Assembly (NCBI RefSeq): GCF_014650335.1
Contig: NZ_BMUT01000009.1
Location: 6,889-70,888, forward strand
Direction: 5' to 3'
Origin: Streptomyces hiroshimensis
GTDB taxonomy: Bacteria; Actinomycetota; Actinomycetes; Streptomycetales; Streptomycetaceae
DNA: 64,000 nt
The notes beneath the pieces are model-generated. The model saw nothing but the letters and a program-made list of their open reading frames with translations. It searched no databases and was not told the DNA's origin. Both the position numbers and the translations under genes were made by a program. Positions 1-9,968 of this stretch are shown here, piece by piece (within the stretch, counting starts at the first letter, position 1; the number at the start of each line of letters is the position of its first letter).

Positions 1-42
1 CCCGCCACGGGGACGCCTACGGGTGGCGCCTAGGGGTGGCGC

Positions 43-828
43 CTAGTAGTTGCCCAGGCCGCCGCAGACGTTGAGGGCCTGCGCGGTCACGGACGAGGCG
101 CCGTCGCCGACCAGGTAGTCGACCATGGCCGCGACCTCCTCGACGTCGACGTAACGGCCGATCGGCACCCGGGTGGTGACCTTCTCGGCCGCCTCCTCCA
201 GCGTGATCCCGTACATCGACGCGTAGTGGCCGCGCACGCGCTCGGCCATCGGCGTCTCGACGAAGCCGGGGCAGACGGCGTTGACGGTGATGCCCGTCTT
301 CGCGAGGTCGAGGCCGAGGGCCTTGGTGAAGCCGACGACACCGTGCTTGGAGGCGGAGTACGGGGCGGCGGTGACCGCGCCCTGCTTGCCCGCCGTCGAG
401 GCGATGTTGATGATGCGGCCCCAGCCCTTGGTGAGCAGGCCGCCCGCGCTCAGCACCTCGCGCGTCACGAGGAAGACGCTGTTGAGGTTGGTGTTGATCA
501 CGTCGTACCAGAGCTCGTCGGACATCTCGGCGATCGCGCCGCCGCCGTTGCGGCCGGCGTTGTTGACGAGGATGTCGACGGTGCCGAAACGGTCCACCGC
601 GGCGGCCACGAAGCGCTTGACGTCCTCGCGGTCGGTCACGTCACAGGTGGTGCCGTCGGCCTCGAAGCCCTGGTCCTGAAGGGACTTCACGGTCTCCGCC
701 AGCTTCTCCGCGTCCCGGGCGCACAGGTAGACGCGGGTGCCGTTGCGGGCCAGGTGGGTGGCGATCGCCAGGCCGATGCCACTGGTTGCGCCGGTCACCA
801 GTGCGACCTTGGCGTTCTGCGTGCCCAT
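43..828 (-). CDS. Type II PKS ketoreductase (ActIII-like, C-9)
   Basis: SDR-family ketoreductase that reduces one keto group (C-9 in the actinorhodin system) of the nascent poly-beta-ketone on ACP, using NADPH. The 261-aa product has the TGATSGIG cofactor motif (12-19), NNAG (89-92), and the catalytic triad S144, Y157 and K161 in the same numbering as ActIII. The ATG at 828 has a good GGAGG upstream (minus strand). A much longer open frame runs upstream of it but reads as low-quality arginine-rich translation, so the ATG before MGTQNAK is chosen. It is transcribed away from the PKS core and has its own phased heptamer array about 100 bp upstream. Confidence 0.95.
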   Translation of the reverse strand: MGTQNAKVALVTGATSGIGLAIATHLARNGTRVYLCARDAEKLAETVKSLQDQGFEADGTTCDVTDREDVKRFVAAAVDRFGTVDILVNNAGRNGGGAIAEMSDELWYDVINTNLNSVFLVTREVLSAGGLLTKGWGRIINIASTAGKQGAVTAAPYSASKHGVVGFTKALGLDLAKTGITVNAVCPGFVETPMAERVRGHYASMYGITLEEAAEKVTTRVPIGRYVDVEEVAAMVDYLVGDGASSVTAQALNVCGGLGNY

Positions 829-925
829 CGTTCCTCCGTAGCTGGTTGCGAATACTGCGCGTGGCGGACGTCCCGCGCGGTGATGGCGACATGACGTCGG
901 TCGCGCCGAGGGTGCCGCCGGGGCC

Positions 926-954
926 TCGACGGCCGGTCGAAGAGGGGTCGAAGA
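926..954 (-). promoter_or_regulatory. Putative SARP-binding array upstream of the ketoreductase
   Basis: Three TCGA-containing heptamers start at 926 (TCGACGG), 937 (TCGAAGA) and 948 (TCGAAGA), exactly 11 bp apart with 4-bp spacers. This is the geometry known for OmpR-like SARP activators. The array sits about 100 bp upstream of the ketoreductase ATG. The strand is inferred from that gene. No convincing -10 hexamer is seen. Confidence 0.6.
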
Positions 955-998
955 ACCGATTCCGCCCCGCCGGCCCCGCCTCGGCGGTCCCGCCCCCC

Positions 999-2264
999 TC
1001 ACGCACACAGCGGCGCGACCGCCCCCGTCCCCGCCCCTCGCCGCCGCTGTGCCGGCAGCCGCCGCGCCCCCGCGCGTGCGGCGATGAGGTGGGCGACGGA
1101 GGCCAGGGTGACGTGGCGGTGCCAGCCGCGGAACGAGCGGCCCGCGAAGTCCCGTATCCCCGTGTGCTCGGAGATCTCCGCGAAGTCGCGCTGGACGACG
1201 TCCGTGAGCCGGGTCAGGCGCAGCAGGGTGACCAGCGGCAGCCGCCGGGAGTCGGTGAGCCACAGCCGCGACGGCCACCGGTCGGAGGAGCCCCAGTCGC
1301 CCATCAGCAGCATGGGCCGGTGATGGACGCCCCCGATGCCCCCGCCGCCGGTCCCGCCCGCGGGCGCGGGGCACGAGAGGATCACCGGGATCGCGCTCAC
1401 CACCCCGCGGTACGAGCCCGTGCCCGAGGTGTCGGACCACTCGACCTGGCGGCGCATCCGATTCATGGAGCCGATCAGGTTCTGCGCGGGCACCTCCCGG
1501 TCGCTGTAGCCCTGCAGCAGGGCGCCGTCGACGCGCAGCGGGGTCGTGCCGTCGATGCGCATGATCAGCGGGAGGCCCGCACGCGCGAAGCGCCGCACGG
1601 TCGCCCCCGCGTCGAGCCCCTCCACGTCCACGACGACGGGGCGCCGCCGCAGCCCCCAGGAGTCGGCGGCTTCCAGGGCCACCGCGCCGGCGTGCTCCTC
1701 CAGCGAGATGGCGCGGCTGGCGTCGGGTATGTGGGCGCGGCTGCGCCGGGCCGGGTCCTCCACCCAGTTCCTGGACAGCACCAGGCTCCAGTTGAAGGGC
1801 ACGCTGATCCGCTCGGAGGCGCTCCAGACGCTGAACGCCCGCTGGCCGTTGACCGTCTGCCCCAGGTGGGGGAGGAACTGCTGGTCGACGCCGACCGAGT
1901 GCACCCCCGCCTTGGGGATGACGGTGGAGTTGACCACCCACGCCTGGGGGCGCACCGCCTCCTCCGCGCGGCGCGCGAGCGCCCGCCGCACCGGGGACCA
2001 GTTCCAGGACGAGGCGGTGATGAAGTGGTGGACGCTCTGCTGGAGCGCCTTCCCGCCGATCTGTTCCGCGACGTTGCGCAGGGTCTTGCGGCCCTCGGCC
2101 TCCAGCAGGCCGCGTACGTACTGTTCCGCCATCCTGCGCTGGTCGTTGCGCGTGAGCGACGAGAACAGCTCCGGTTCCACGCTCCACGGATCGGCGGGGG
2201 ACGGTTCCTTGCGGGGTCGTTCCTCGGTGGACACAGGGCTGAGTTGCACGGATCTGGCTTCCAT
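999..2264 (-). CDS. IS701-family (DDE_5-like) transposase-like protein
   Basis: 421-aa protein resembling IS701/DDE_5 superfamily transposases. Visible parts include a VVNSTVIPKAG segment, a VVVDVEGLDAG segment with acidic residues where the DDE core would lie, and a C-terminal FRGWHRHVTLASVAHL stretch typical of the family. The ATG at 2264 has GGGGAGA upstream. The frame extends to an upstream ATG at 2360, but that adds 32 residues encoded by A+T-rich promoter-like DNA. No terminal inverted repeats or target duplication were found around it. Homologues recur inside Streptomyces type II PKS clusters, so it could be a domesticated protein, but this is inference. Confidence 0.7.
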   Translation of the reverse strand: MEARSVQLSPVSTEERPRKEPSPADPWSVEPELFSSLTRNDQRRMAEQYVRGLLEAEGRKTLRNVAEQIGGKALQQSVHHFITASSWNWSPVRRALARRAEEAVRPQAWVVNSTVIPKAGVHSVGVDQQFLPHLGQTVNGQRAFSVWSASERISVPFNWSLVLSRNWVEDPARRSRAHIPDASRAISLEEHAGAVALEAADSWGLRRRPVVVDVEGLDAGATVRRFARAGLPLIMRIDGTTPLRVDGALLQGYSDREVPAQNLIGSMNRMRRQVEWSDTSGTGSYRGVVSAIPVILSCPAPAGGTGGGGIGGVHHRPMLLMGDWGSSDRWPSRLWLTDSRRLPLVTLLRLTRLTDVVQRDFAEISEHTGIRDFAGRSFRGWHRHVTLASVAHLIAARAGARRLPAQRRRGAGTGAVAPLCA

Positions 2265-2468
2265 CGTCTCTCCCCACGTGATGGCTACCGACGGCGCATT
2301 TGACCGTACCAAACCGACTGCGTTGTTTCTATTACTCTTTGAAACCTTGACCTGACGCATATTTCTGACCGTTCTTGTCCGCTTTCATCCCCCTCTACGG
2401 CGCCCCAAGCCCGACAAGAAACCAACCGGAAGCCCTCCCTACGCCGCCCCCGGCGTCGGATTACCAAG

Positions 2469-2490
2469 AGAAACCGGCCAGCCGGTTTCT
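2469..2490. promoter_or_regulatory. Perfect 10-bp inverted repeat, possible repressor operator
   Basis: Arms AGAAACCGGC and GCCGGTTTCT are separated by two bases. The flanks (CCAAG on the left, TGTC on the right) continue the symmetry imperfectly, and a related half-site CAAGAAACCAACCGG occurs at about 2414-2428. The symmetry and size fit a TetR- or MarR-type operator. No TetR gene lies in region 1, so the ligand protein is unknown. Confidence 0.4.
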
Positions 2491-2596
2491 TGTCTCGGCC
2501 CTCCTGTGCGCCACCCGGGCCACCCGGGGCCACCCGGAGCCACCTGGAGCCACCGGAAGCCACCCGGCGCCCCACCTGCCGGTGCCCCATCCGTCT

Positions 2597-2614
2597 TCGA
2601 GTGGTGTTCGAGCC
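2597..2614 (+). promoter_or_regulatory. Putative SARP-binding site of the KS-alpha promoter
   Basis: TCGAGTG at 2597 and TCGAGCC at 2608 are direct heptamers 11 bp apart. Eight bases after the second repeat is CACCGT (2623-2628), a possible -10. This matches the known arrangement of ActII-ORF4-type targets, where the 3' repeat lies 8 bp before the -10 element. It would drive KS-alpha, KS-beta, ACP and the genes behind them. Confidence 0.6.
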
Positions 2615-2713
2615 CGGCGCCGCACCGTTTCCCTTGCCAACGGCGCTGTCCCTGGCAAGCAGCGGAAAGGAACGTGACTCGATGTTCAGCTCGAAGGAAG
2701 GCGTGCCCACGCG

Positions 2714-3982
2714 ATGACCCGACGAGTGGTGATCACCGGTATCGGCGTCCGCGCCCCGGGCGGCTCCGGCACCAAGGAGTTCTGGGACCTGCTCACCGCG
2801 GGCCGCACCGCCACCCGGCGGATCTCGTTCTTCGACGCGGCTCCCTTCCGGTCCCGGGTGGCGGCCGAGGCGGACTTCTTCCCCGAGGCCGAGGGCTTCT
2901 CCCCCCGGGAGATCCGCAGGATGGACCGGGCGACCCAGTTCGCCGTCGCCTGCACCCGGGAGGCCGTGGCCGACAGCGGCCTGGAGTTCGCCGGCGTGGA
3001 CCCGTACCGCGTGGGCGTGAGCCTGGGCAGCGCCGTCGCCTCCGCGACCAGCCTGGAGAACGAGTACCTCGTGATGGCCGACAAGGGCCGCGAGTGGCTG
3101 GTCGACCCCGACTACCTGTCGCCGCACATGTTCGACTACCTCAGCCCGGGCGTCATGCCCGCCGAGGTCGCCTGGGCCGCGGGCGCCGAGGGCCCGGTGA
3201 CCATGGTCTCCGACGGCTGCACCTCCGGCCTCGACGCCGTGGGCTACGGCGTCCAGCTGATCCGCGAGGGCTCCGCCGACGTGATGATCGCAGGAGCCTC
3301 GGACACCCCGATCTCCCCGATCGTGCTGGCCTGCTTCGACGCCATCAAGGCCACCACCACGCGCAACGACGACCCCGAGCACGCCTCCCGTCCGTTCGAC
3401 GCCTCCCGCAACGGCTTCGTCCTCGCCGAGGGCAGCGCCATGTTCGTCCTGGAGGAGTACGAGGCCGCCAAGGCCCGCGGCGCGCAGATCTACGCCGAGG
3501 TCACCGGCTACGCCACCCGCTGCAACGCGTACCACATGACCGGTCTGAAGAAGGACGGCCGGGAGATGGCGGAGGCGATCCGCGCGGCGCTCGACGAGTC
3601 GCGCATCGACCCGACCGTCGTCGACTACGTCAACGCGCACGGCTCCGGGACCAAGCAGAACGACCGCCACGAGACGGCAGCGTTCAAGATCGCGCTCGGG
3701 CAGCACGCCTACGACGTTCCGGTCAGCTCCATCAAGTCGATGGTCGGCCACTCCCTGGGCGCCATCGGCTCCATCGAGATCGCGGCCTGCGCCCTGGCCA
3801 TCAAGCACGACGTCGTGCCGCCGACGGCCAATCTGCACACGCCCGACCCCGAGTGCGACCTCGACTACGTCCCGCTGACCGCGCGCGAGCAGCGGGTGGA
3901 CTCCGTCCTCACCGTCGGCAGCGGCTTCGGCGGTTTCCAGAGCGCGATGATCCTGCGCGCCCCGGAAGGAGTGAAGGCATGA
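2714..3982 (+). CDS. Type II PKS ketosynthase alpha subunit
   Basis: KS-alpha (422 aa) catalyses decarboxylative Claisen condensation of malonyl-ACP units, as a heterodimer with the following chain-length factor. The active-site cysteine is C169 in SDGCTSGLD. The catalytic histidines are H309 (VNAHGSGT) and H346 (VGHSLGAIG). The sequence is very close to remembered ActI-ORF1 across its length, including the MFDY and NDDPEHASRPFDA segments, pointing to octaketide-type synthases. The stop overlaps the KS-beta start (ATGA), implying translational coupling. A phased heptamer operator and a palindrome lie upstream. Confidence 0.97.
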   Translation: MTRRVVITGIGVRAPGGSGTKEFWDLLTAGRTATRRISFFDAAPFRSRVAAEADFFPEAEGFSPREIRRMDRATQFAVACTREAVADSGLEFAGVDPYRVGVSLGSAVASATSLENEYLVMADKGREWLVDPDYLSPHMFDYLSPGVMPAEVAWAAGAEGPVTMVSDGCTSGLDAVGYGVQLIREGSADVMIAGASDTPISPIVLACFDAIKATTTRNDDPEHASRPFDASRNGFVLAEGSAMFVLEEYEAAKARGAQIYAEVTGYATRCNAYHMTGLKKDGREMAEAIRAALDESRIDPTVVDYVNAHGSGTKQNDRHETAAFKIALGQHAYDVPVSSIKSMVGHSLGAIGSIEIAACALAIKHDVVPPTANLHTPDPECDLDYVPLTAREQRVDSVLTVGSGFGGFQSAMILRAPEGVKA

Positions 3983-5232
3983 CCAGCAAGGACGGCCTGA
4001 ACGACGTGAACGGCCGAAACGCCCGGACCGTCATCACCGGCATCGGCATCACCGCCCCCAACGGCCTCGGCACCGAGGCCTTCTGGAAGGCGGTGCTCGC
4101 GGGCCACACCGGCATCGCCCCCGTCACCCGCTTCGACGCCTCCCGCTACGCGGCCTCCCTCGCGGGCCAGATCGACGACTTCGACGCCGCCGAGCACCTG
4201 GGCAGCCGGCTGCTCCCGCAGACCGACCCCTCGACACGGCTCGCGCTCGTCGCCGCCGACTGGGCGCTCACCGACGCCGGCGTCTCCCCCGACACCCTGC
4301 CGGACTACGACATGGGCGTCGTCACCTCCAACGCACTCGGCGGCTTCGACTTCACCCACCGCGAGTTCGACAAGCTGTGGAGCAAGGGCCCGGACTTCGT
4401 CAGCGTCTACGAGTCCTTCGCGTGGTTCTACGCCGTCAACACCGGCCAGATCTCCATCCGCCACAAGCTGCGCGGACCGAGCGCGGCCCTCGTCGGCGAG
4501 CAGGCCGGCGGCCTGGACGCGCTCGGCCACGCCCGCCGCACGATCCGCCGCGGCACCCCGCTCGTGGTGGCCGGCGGCGTCGACTCCGCCCTCGACCCGT
4601 GGGGTTACGTCTCCCAGCTGGCCGGCGGCCGCGTCACCACCGCCACCGACCCCGCCCGCGCCTACCTGCCCTTCAGCGCCGACGCCTCGGGCTACGTACC
4701 CGGCGAGGGCGGCGCGATCCTCGTCACCGAGGACGAGGCGAGCGCCCGCGAGCGCGGCGTGCAGCAGATCTACGGCGAACTCGCGGGCTACGCCGCGACC
4801 TTCGACCCGGCGCCCGGCTCGGGCCGTCCCCCGGCCCTGCGCCGCGCCGCGGAAGCCGCCCTGGCCGACGCGGGCCTCGCGCCGGGCGACATCGACGTCG
4901 TCTTCGCCGACGGCGCCGGCGTGCCCGAGCTGGACGCGGCCGAGGCCGAGGCCATCAGCGCCGTCTTCGGCGCCGGAGCGGTGCCCGTCACCGCCCCGAA
5001 GGCCCTCACCGGCCGGCTCTACTCCGGCGGCGGCCCGCTGGACGTCGCGACGGCGCTGCTGTCGATCCGCGACGGCGTGATCCCCCCGACCCCCACGGGC
5101 GCCCCGGTGCCCGAGGCCTACGGCCTCGACCTGGTCCAGGGCGCGCCCCGCGACCGGCGGGTCCGCACCGCGCTGGTGCTCGCGCGCGGCCGCCACGGCT
5201 TCAACTCGGCCGTCGTCGTCCGCGGCGCGTAG
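3979..5232 (+). CDS. Type II PKS chain-length factor (KS-beta)
   Basis: Ketosynthase-like partner (417 aa) that sets polyketide length and helps priming by malonyl-ACP decarboxylation. The catalytic cysteine is replaced by glutamine in GEQAGGLDA, the hallmark of KS-beta. Long stretches match ActI-ORF2 as remembered (FDFTHREF, VYESFAWFYAVNTGQ, GYVPGEGGAILV, GRLYSGGGPLD), which predicts a C16 octaketide. It starts at 3979 with a 4-bp overlap with KS-alpha. An alternative chain length cannot be excluded without modelling the gating residues. Confidence 0.96.
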   Translation: MTSKDGLNDVNGRNARTVITGIGITAPNGLGTEAFWKAVLAGHTGIAPVTRFDASRYAASLAGQIDDFDAAEHLGSRLLPQTDPSTRLALVAADWALTDAGVSPDTLPDYDMGVVTSNALGGFDFTHREFDKLWSKGPDFVSVYESFAWFYAVNTGQISIRHKLRGPSAALVGEQAGGLDALGHARRTIRRGTPLVVAGGVDSALDPWGYVSQLAGGRVTTATDPARAYLPFSADASGYVPGEGGAILVTEDEASARERGVQQIYGELAGYAATFDPAPGSGRPPALRRAAEAALADAGLAPGDIDVVFADGAGVPELDAAEAEAISAVFGAGAVPVTAPKALTGRLYSGGGPLDVATALLSIRDGVIPPTPTGAPVPEAYGLDLVQGAPRDRRVRTALVLARGRHGFNSAVVVRGA

Positions 5233-5302
5233 GCACGACCGGCAGCCCCCGCGGCCGCCGCCCTCACCTCATCGGCCTTCTCTACCCCTTGGAGCAATAC
5301 CC

Positions 5303-5566
5303 ATGGCTCACATGACCGTTGACGACGTCCGCCGCATCCTCGTCGAGTGCGCCGGCGTCGACGACAGCATCGACATCAACGGCGACATCTCCGACCGCCC
5401 CTTCGACGAGCTGGGCTACGACTCGCTCGCCCTGATGGAGAGCGCCGCCCAGATCAAGCAGGAGTTCGGCGTCGTCGTCCCGGACGACGAGCTCGTCGAG
5501 GCCGAGACGCCGCGCGCGCTCATCGACCTCGTCAACGGCCTGGTCACCGAGGCCGCCGCCGCCTGA
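5303..5566 (+). CDS. Type II PKS acyl carrier protein
   Basis: 87-aa ACP carrying the growing chain as a thioester. The phosphopantetheine site is S41 in LGYDSLALME. Size and acidic composition are normal for type II PKS carriers. It begins 70 bp after KS-beta, with GGAG shortly before the ATG. A strong hairpin follows in the gap before the aromatase gene. The in-cluster PPTase at 9033-9968 is the likely activating enzyme. Confidence 0.96.
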   Translation: MAHMTVDDVRRILVECAGVDDSIDINGDISDRPFDELGYDSLALMESAAQIKQEFGVVVPDDELVEAETPRALIDLVNGLVTEAAAA

Positions 5567-5637
5567 CGCGCCACGCCACGCACCGCACCGCACCACACCG
5601 AGCGGACGGCAGTAACCCGGCAGGGCGCAGCACCCCG

Positions 5638-5670
5638 GGGCCGGGCACGGGACACCCACGTGCCCGGCCC
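5638..5670 (+). terminator. Intercistronic hairpin between ACP and aromatase
   Basis: Perfect 12-bp stem (GGGCCGGGCACG and its complement) with a 9-nt loop. There is no T-tract, so it is more likely an mRNA-stability or attenuation element than a full terminator. It would let the minimal PKS genes be expressed above the tailoring genes. Confidence 0.45.
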
Positions 5671-5712
5671 GGGCCCGGGCCCGGCCCCGTACGCACCGAG
5701 GAGACGAACGAC

Positions 5713-6675
5713 ATGACGGAACCGCGCCGGCACCACACCGAGCACACCCTGGATGTTTCCGCGCCCCCGGAGGTGCTCTACGGCCTGGTCGCGGACGTCA
5801 CGACCTGGCCTGCGATCTTCGGGCCGAGCGTCCACGTCCACCACCTGGAGCGCGGCGAGCGCGCGGAGCGCTTCGAGATCTGGGCCACGGTCAACGGCAA
5901 GGTCAGCACCTGGACCTCCCGGCGCACCCTCGACCCCGAGGCGCTGCGCGTGACCTTCCGGCAGGAGCGCAGCACGGCCCCCATCGCCTCCATGGGCGGC
6001 GAGTGGATCTTCGAGGCGCTGCCGGGCGGCGGCACCCGCGTGGTGCTGCTCCACGACTTCACGGCCGTCGGCGACGCGCCGGAGACCGTGGCCGCCGTCA
6101 ACGCGGCGCTCGACCGCAACAGCCCCGAGGAGCTGGCGGCGCTGGCGCGGATCGCCGAGTACGGCGGCACCGCGTCCGACGTGGTGTTCTCCTTCACCGA
6201 CACCGTCGAGCTGACCGGTTCGGCCGCCGACGCCTTCGACTTCGTCGACCGCGCCGACCTGTGGGCGGAGCGGCTGCCGCACGTCCGGCAGGCCCGGCTG
6301 ACCGAGGACGTCCCCGGCATCCAGGACCTGGAGATGGACACCGTCACCGCCGACGGCTCCGCCCACGCCACCCGCTCCACCCGTATCTGCCGCGGCCCGG
6401 AGTGGATCGCCTACAAGCAGCACGTCATGCCGAAGCTGCTGCTCGGCCACAGCGGCCTGTGGCACTTCACGGACAAGCCCGGAGGCGGGGCCGTCGCCAC
6501 CGCCCGGCACACGGTGGCGGTCAACCCCGAGGCGGTCACCGAGGTCCTGGGCGCGGGCGCCACGCTCGCCGACGCCCGCGCGTACCTCCGCGAGGCACTC
6601 GGCCGCAACAGCCTCGCCACCATGGCGCACGCCGCGACGTACGCCGAGAAGCGCGCCGCCGCGCAGGCCGGCTGA
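5713..6675 (+). CDS. Didomain aromatase/cyclase
   Basis: 320-aa protein made of two START/SRPBCC-like halves (about 1-150 and 160-315), as in ActVII-type aromatase/cyclases that close and aromatise the first ring of C-9-reduced polyketides. The second half repeats the first: a V-E-L/F-D-x-V-D/W-A-E-R-L-P pattern, then H-A-T-R-S and a WHFTD segment. The ATG at 5713 is chosen over an upstream in-frame extension that would run through the ACP gene. The didomain form fits a reduced octaketide route with the ActIII-like ketoreductase. Confidence 0.9.
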   Translation: MTEPRRHHTEHTLDVSAPPEVLYGLVADVTTWPAIFGPSVHVHHLERGERAERFEIWATVNGKVSTWTSRRTLDPEALRVTFRQERSTAPIASMGGEWIFEALPGGGTRVVLLHDFTAVGDAPETVAAVNAALDRNSPEELAALARIAEYGGTASDVVFSFTDTVELTGSAADAFDFVDRADLWAERLPHVRQARLTEDVPGIQDLEMDTVTADGSAHATRSTRICRGPEWIAYKQHVMPKLLLGHSGLWHFTDKPGGGAVATARHTVAVNPEAVTEVLGAGATLADARAYLREALGRNSLATMAHAATYAEKRAAAQAG

Positions 6676-6711
6676 CCACCCCTGTCACCCCCTTCCTTCC
6701 GGAGAGGCACC

Positions 6712-7123
6712 ATGACCGCCACCCAGTCCCTGACGGAGCTCCACTCCCAGGTCCAGCACTTCTACGCCCACCAGATGCACCACCTCGACGCCCGCCGCTT
6801 CGAGGAGTACGCGGCGACGTTCACCGAGGACGGCGTCTTCCAGCACTCGCCGGGCGCCGAGCCCGCCGTCGGCCGGCCCGGCATCGTCGAGGAGCTCGTG
6901 AACTTCCACAAGAAGTTCGACGGCGACCCCGTCACGCGCCGCCACTGGTTCAACCAGATCGCCCTGGACCCGCAGGAGGACGGCACGGTCAAGTCGACGG
7001 TGTACGCCCTCGTGGTGACCGTCCGCCCCGGCGGCAAGCCCGAGATCAACCCGAGCTGCACGGTGCACGACACGCTGGTGGTGGACGGGGGCGAGGTGCA
7101 GCTCAAGTCCCGCCTGATCACCC

Positions 7124-7140
<17 letters not shown>
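6712..7140 (+). CDS. NTF2/SnoaL-like fold protein
   Basis: 142-aa member of the SnoaL/NTF2-like superfamily: an N-terminal helix with HFYAHQMHHLDARRFEEYAATFTEDG, then FQHSPG and a beta-sheet with the HWFNQIAL segment. Such proteins in aromatic polyketide clusters act as cyclases, dehydratases or hydroxylases (for example ActVI-ORFA), so the exact step is open. It sits directly after the aromatase, with GGAGAGG before the ATG. Its last 17 bases overlap the next gene. Confidence 0.75.
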
Positions 7141-8980
<1,840 letters not shown>

Positions 8981-9032
8981 CACCCGCCACGCAACCGGCG
9001 ACCGCATAAAGGGACGCATAAAGGGAGATGAC

Positions 9033-9968
9033 ATGGCCACATCCGGTCCCCGGGGGCTGGCCGGTCCGGCGCCGGTCCGGGTGACGGCCCCGGACGGCCC
9101 GTGGACCGCGGCGGACGCCGCCATGGAGGAACAGGGCTTCGCCCTCGTCTACGGGCTGACGGCCGACTGGGGCGACCACGGCCTGCCGGACGACGAGCTC
9201 GGCAGACTGCTCGGGCAGGAGGCGCAGCGCTACGCCGGGATCCGCCAGGAGCACACGCGACGACGCTTCGCCGCCTCCCGCCTCCTGCTGAAGTACGCCG
9301 CGGGCGCCGTACTCGACGCCGACCCGGGCGGGCTGGAGCTGGCCCGCAACCCCAACGGCAGGCCTTACCTGCGGGGTTGCGGGCAGCTGGAGGTGAGCCT
9401 GAGCCACACGGGGGACATCCTCGCGGTGGGCCTCAGCCACGCCGGCCCGATCGGCGTCGACGTGGAGTCCTCGGCGCGCCCGGTCTACGGCACGGGCCTG
9501 GCCGAGGAGTCCTTCACCGCCTACGAGCGGGCCGCACTCGGCTGGCTGCCGGAAGCGGACCGCAACACGTCCATGATCCGCCTGTGGACCCTCAAGGAGG
9601 CGTACAGCAAGGCCCTCGGCCTGGGCCTGCGGCTGCCCTTCACGTCGTTCGGCTTCACCATCCCGGCCGCCTCGGGCGCCACGGCCCGCCTGCTGCGCTC
9701 GGACGGCTCGCCGGCCGACGACGGCGACTGGCACCTGGAGTCCCACACGCTGCCCGCGGGCTACACGCTCAGCGCGGCGGTGGCCCCGACGGCCTTCGGC
9801 CCGGCGCGAAGACCGACGGCGTACTCGGTCCTGGACACGACCCTGGCCGCGGCAGTGCTCTCGGCGAGCCCCGGCTCACGTCCCGACACGCATCCCTCCC
9901 CGACCCCAGCCCTGACCCCGCCCCTGACCCCGACCCCGGCCCCGGCCGCACAAGGAGCGCACCCGTGA
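9033..9968 (+). CDS. Sfp-type 4'-phosphopantetheinyl transferase
   Basis: 311-aa PPTase that transfers phosphopantetheine from CoA to the serine of carrier proteins, most likely the cluster ACP. The family motifs are intact: RFAASRLLLKY (79-89), SLSHTG (122-127), GVDVE for Mg2+ binding (141-145) and WTLKEAYSKA (185-194). The last 45 residues are a Pro/Thr/Ala-rich tail, not part of the fold. It overlaps the next gene by GTGA. A dedicated PPTase is uncommon in type II PKS clusters, which usually rely on a genomic enzyme. Confidence 0.93.
   Translation: MATSGPRGLAGPAPVRVTAPDGPWTAADAAMEEQGFALVYGLTADWGDHGLPDDELGRLLGQEAQRYAGIRQEHTRRRFAASRLLLKYAAGAVLDADPGGLELARNPNGRPYLRGCGQLEVSLSHTGDILAVGLSHAGPIGVDVESSARPVYGTGLAEESFTAYERAALGWLPEADRNTSMIRLWTLKEAYSKALGLGLRLPFTSFGFTIPAASGATARLLRSDGSPADDGDWHLESHTLPAGYTLSAAVAPTAFGPARRPTAYSVLDTTLAAAVLSASPGSRPDTHPSPTPALTPPLTPTPAPAAQGAHP

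Larger units (their letters stand above)
2265..2713. promoter_or_regulatory. 449-bp divergent promoter region of the PKS operon
   Basis: Gene-free stretch between the transposase-like gene and KS-alpha. The left third (about 2290-2380) is A+T-rich and should hold the promoter of the leftward gene. The middle holds a perfect inverted repeat (2469-2490). At 2510-2570 there is a run of imperfect short repeats of CCACCCGGAGC type. The right part has a two-copy TCGAG array (2597-2614) and an A+G-rich ribosome-binding stretch ending before the KS-alpha ATG. Several short frames cross it but none has credible composition. Confidence 0.6.

Noticed and set aside
999..2264. Complete insertion sequence
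   Set aside because: No terminal inverted repeats, target duplication or second copy could be seen, so only a transposase-like gene is called.
829..2277. Long upstream extension of the ketoreductase frame, giving a 744-aa reading
   Set aside because: The extra part is antisense-like, Arg/Pro/Gly-rich and overlaps a better-supported gene in another frame. The ATG before MGTQNAK has its own ribosome-binding site and matches family length.
2500..2580. CRISPR-like array in the KS-alpha promoter
   Set aside because: The CCACCCGGAGC-type repeats are only about 10-12 bp, imperfect and have no unique spacers. They look like simple-sequence drift.
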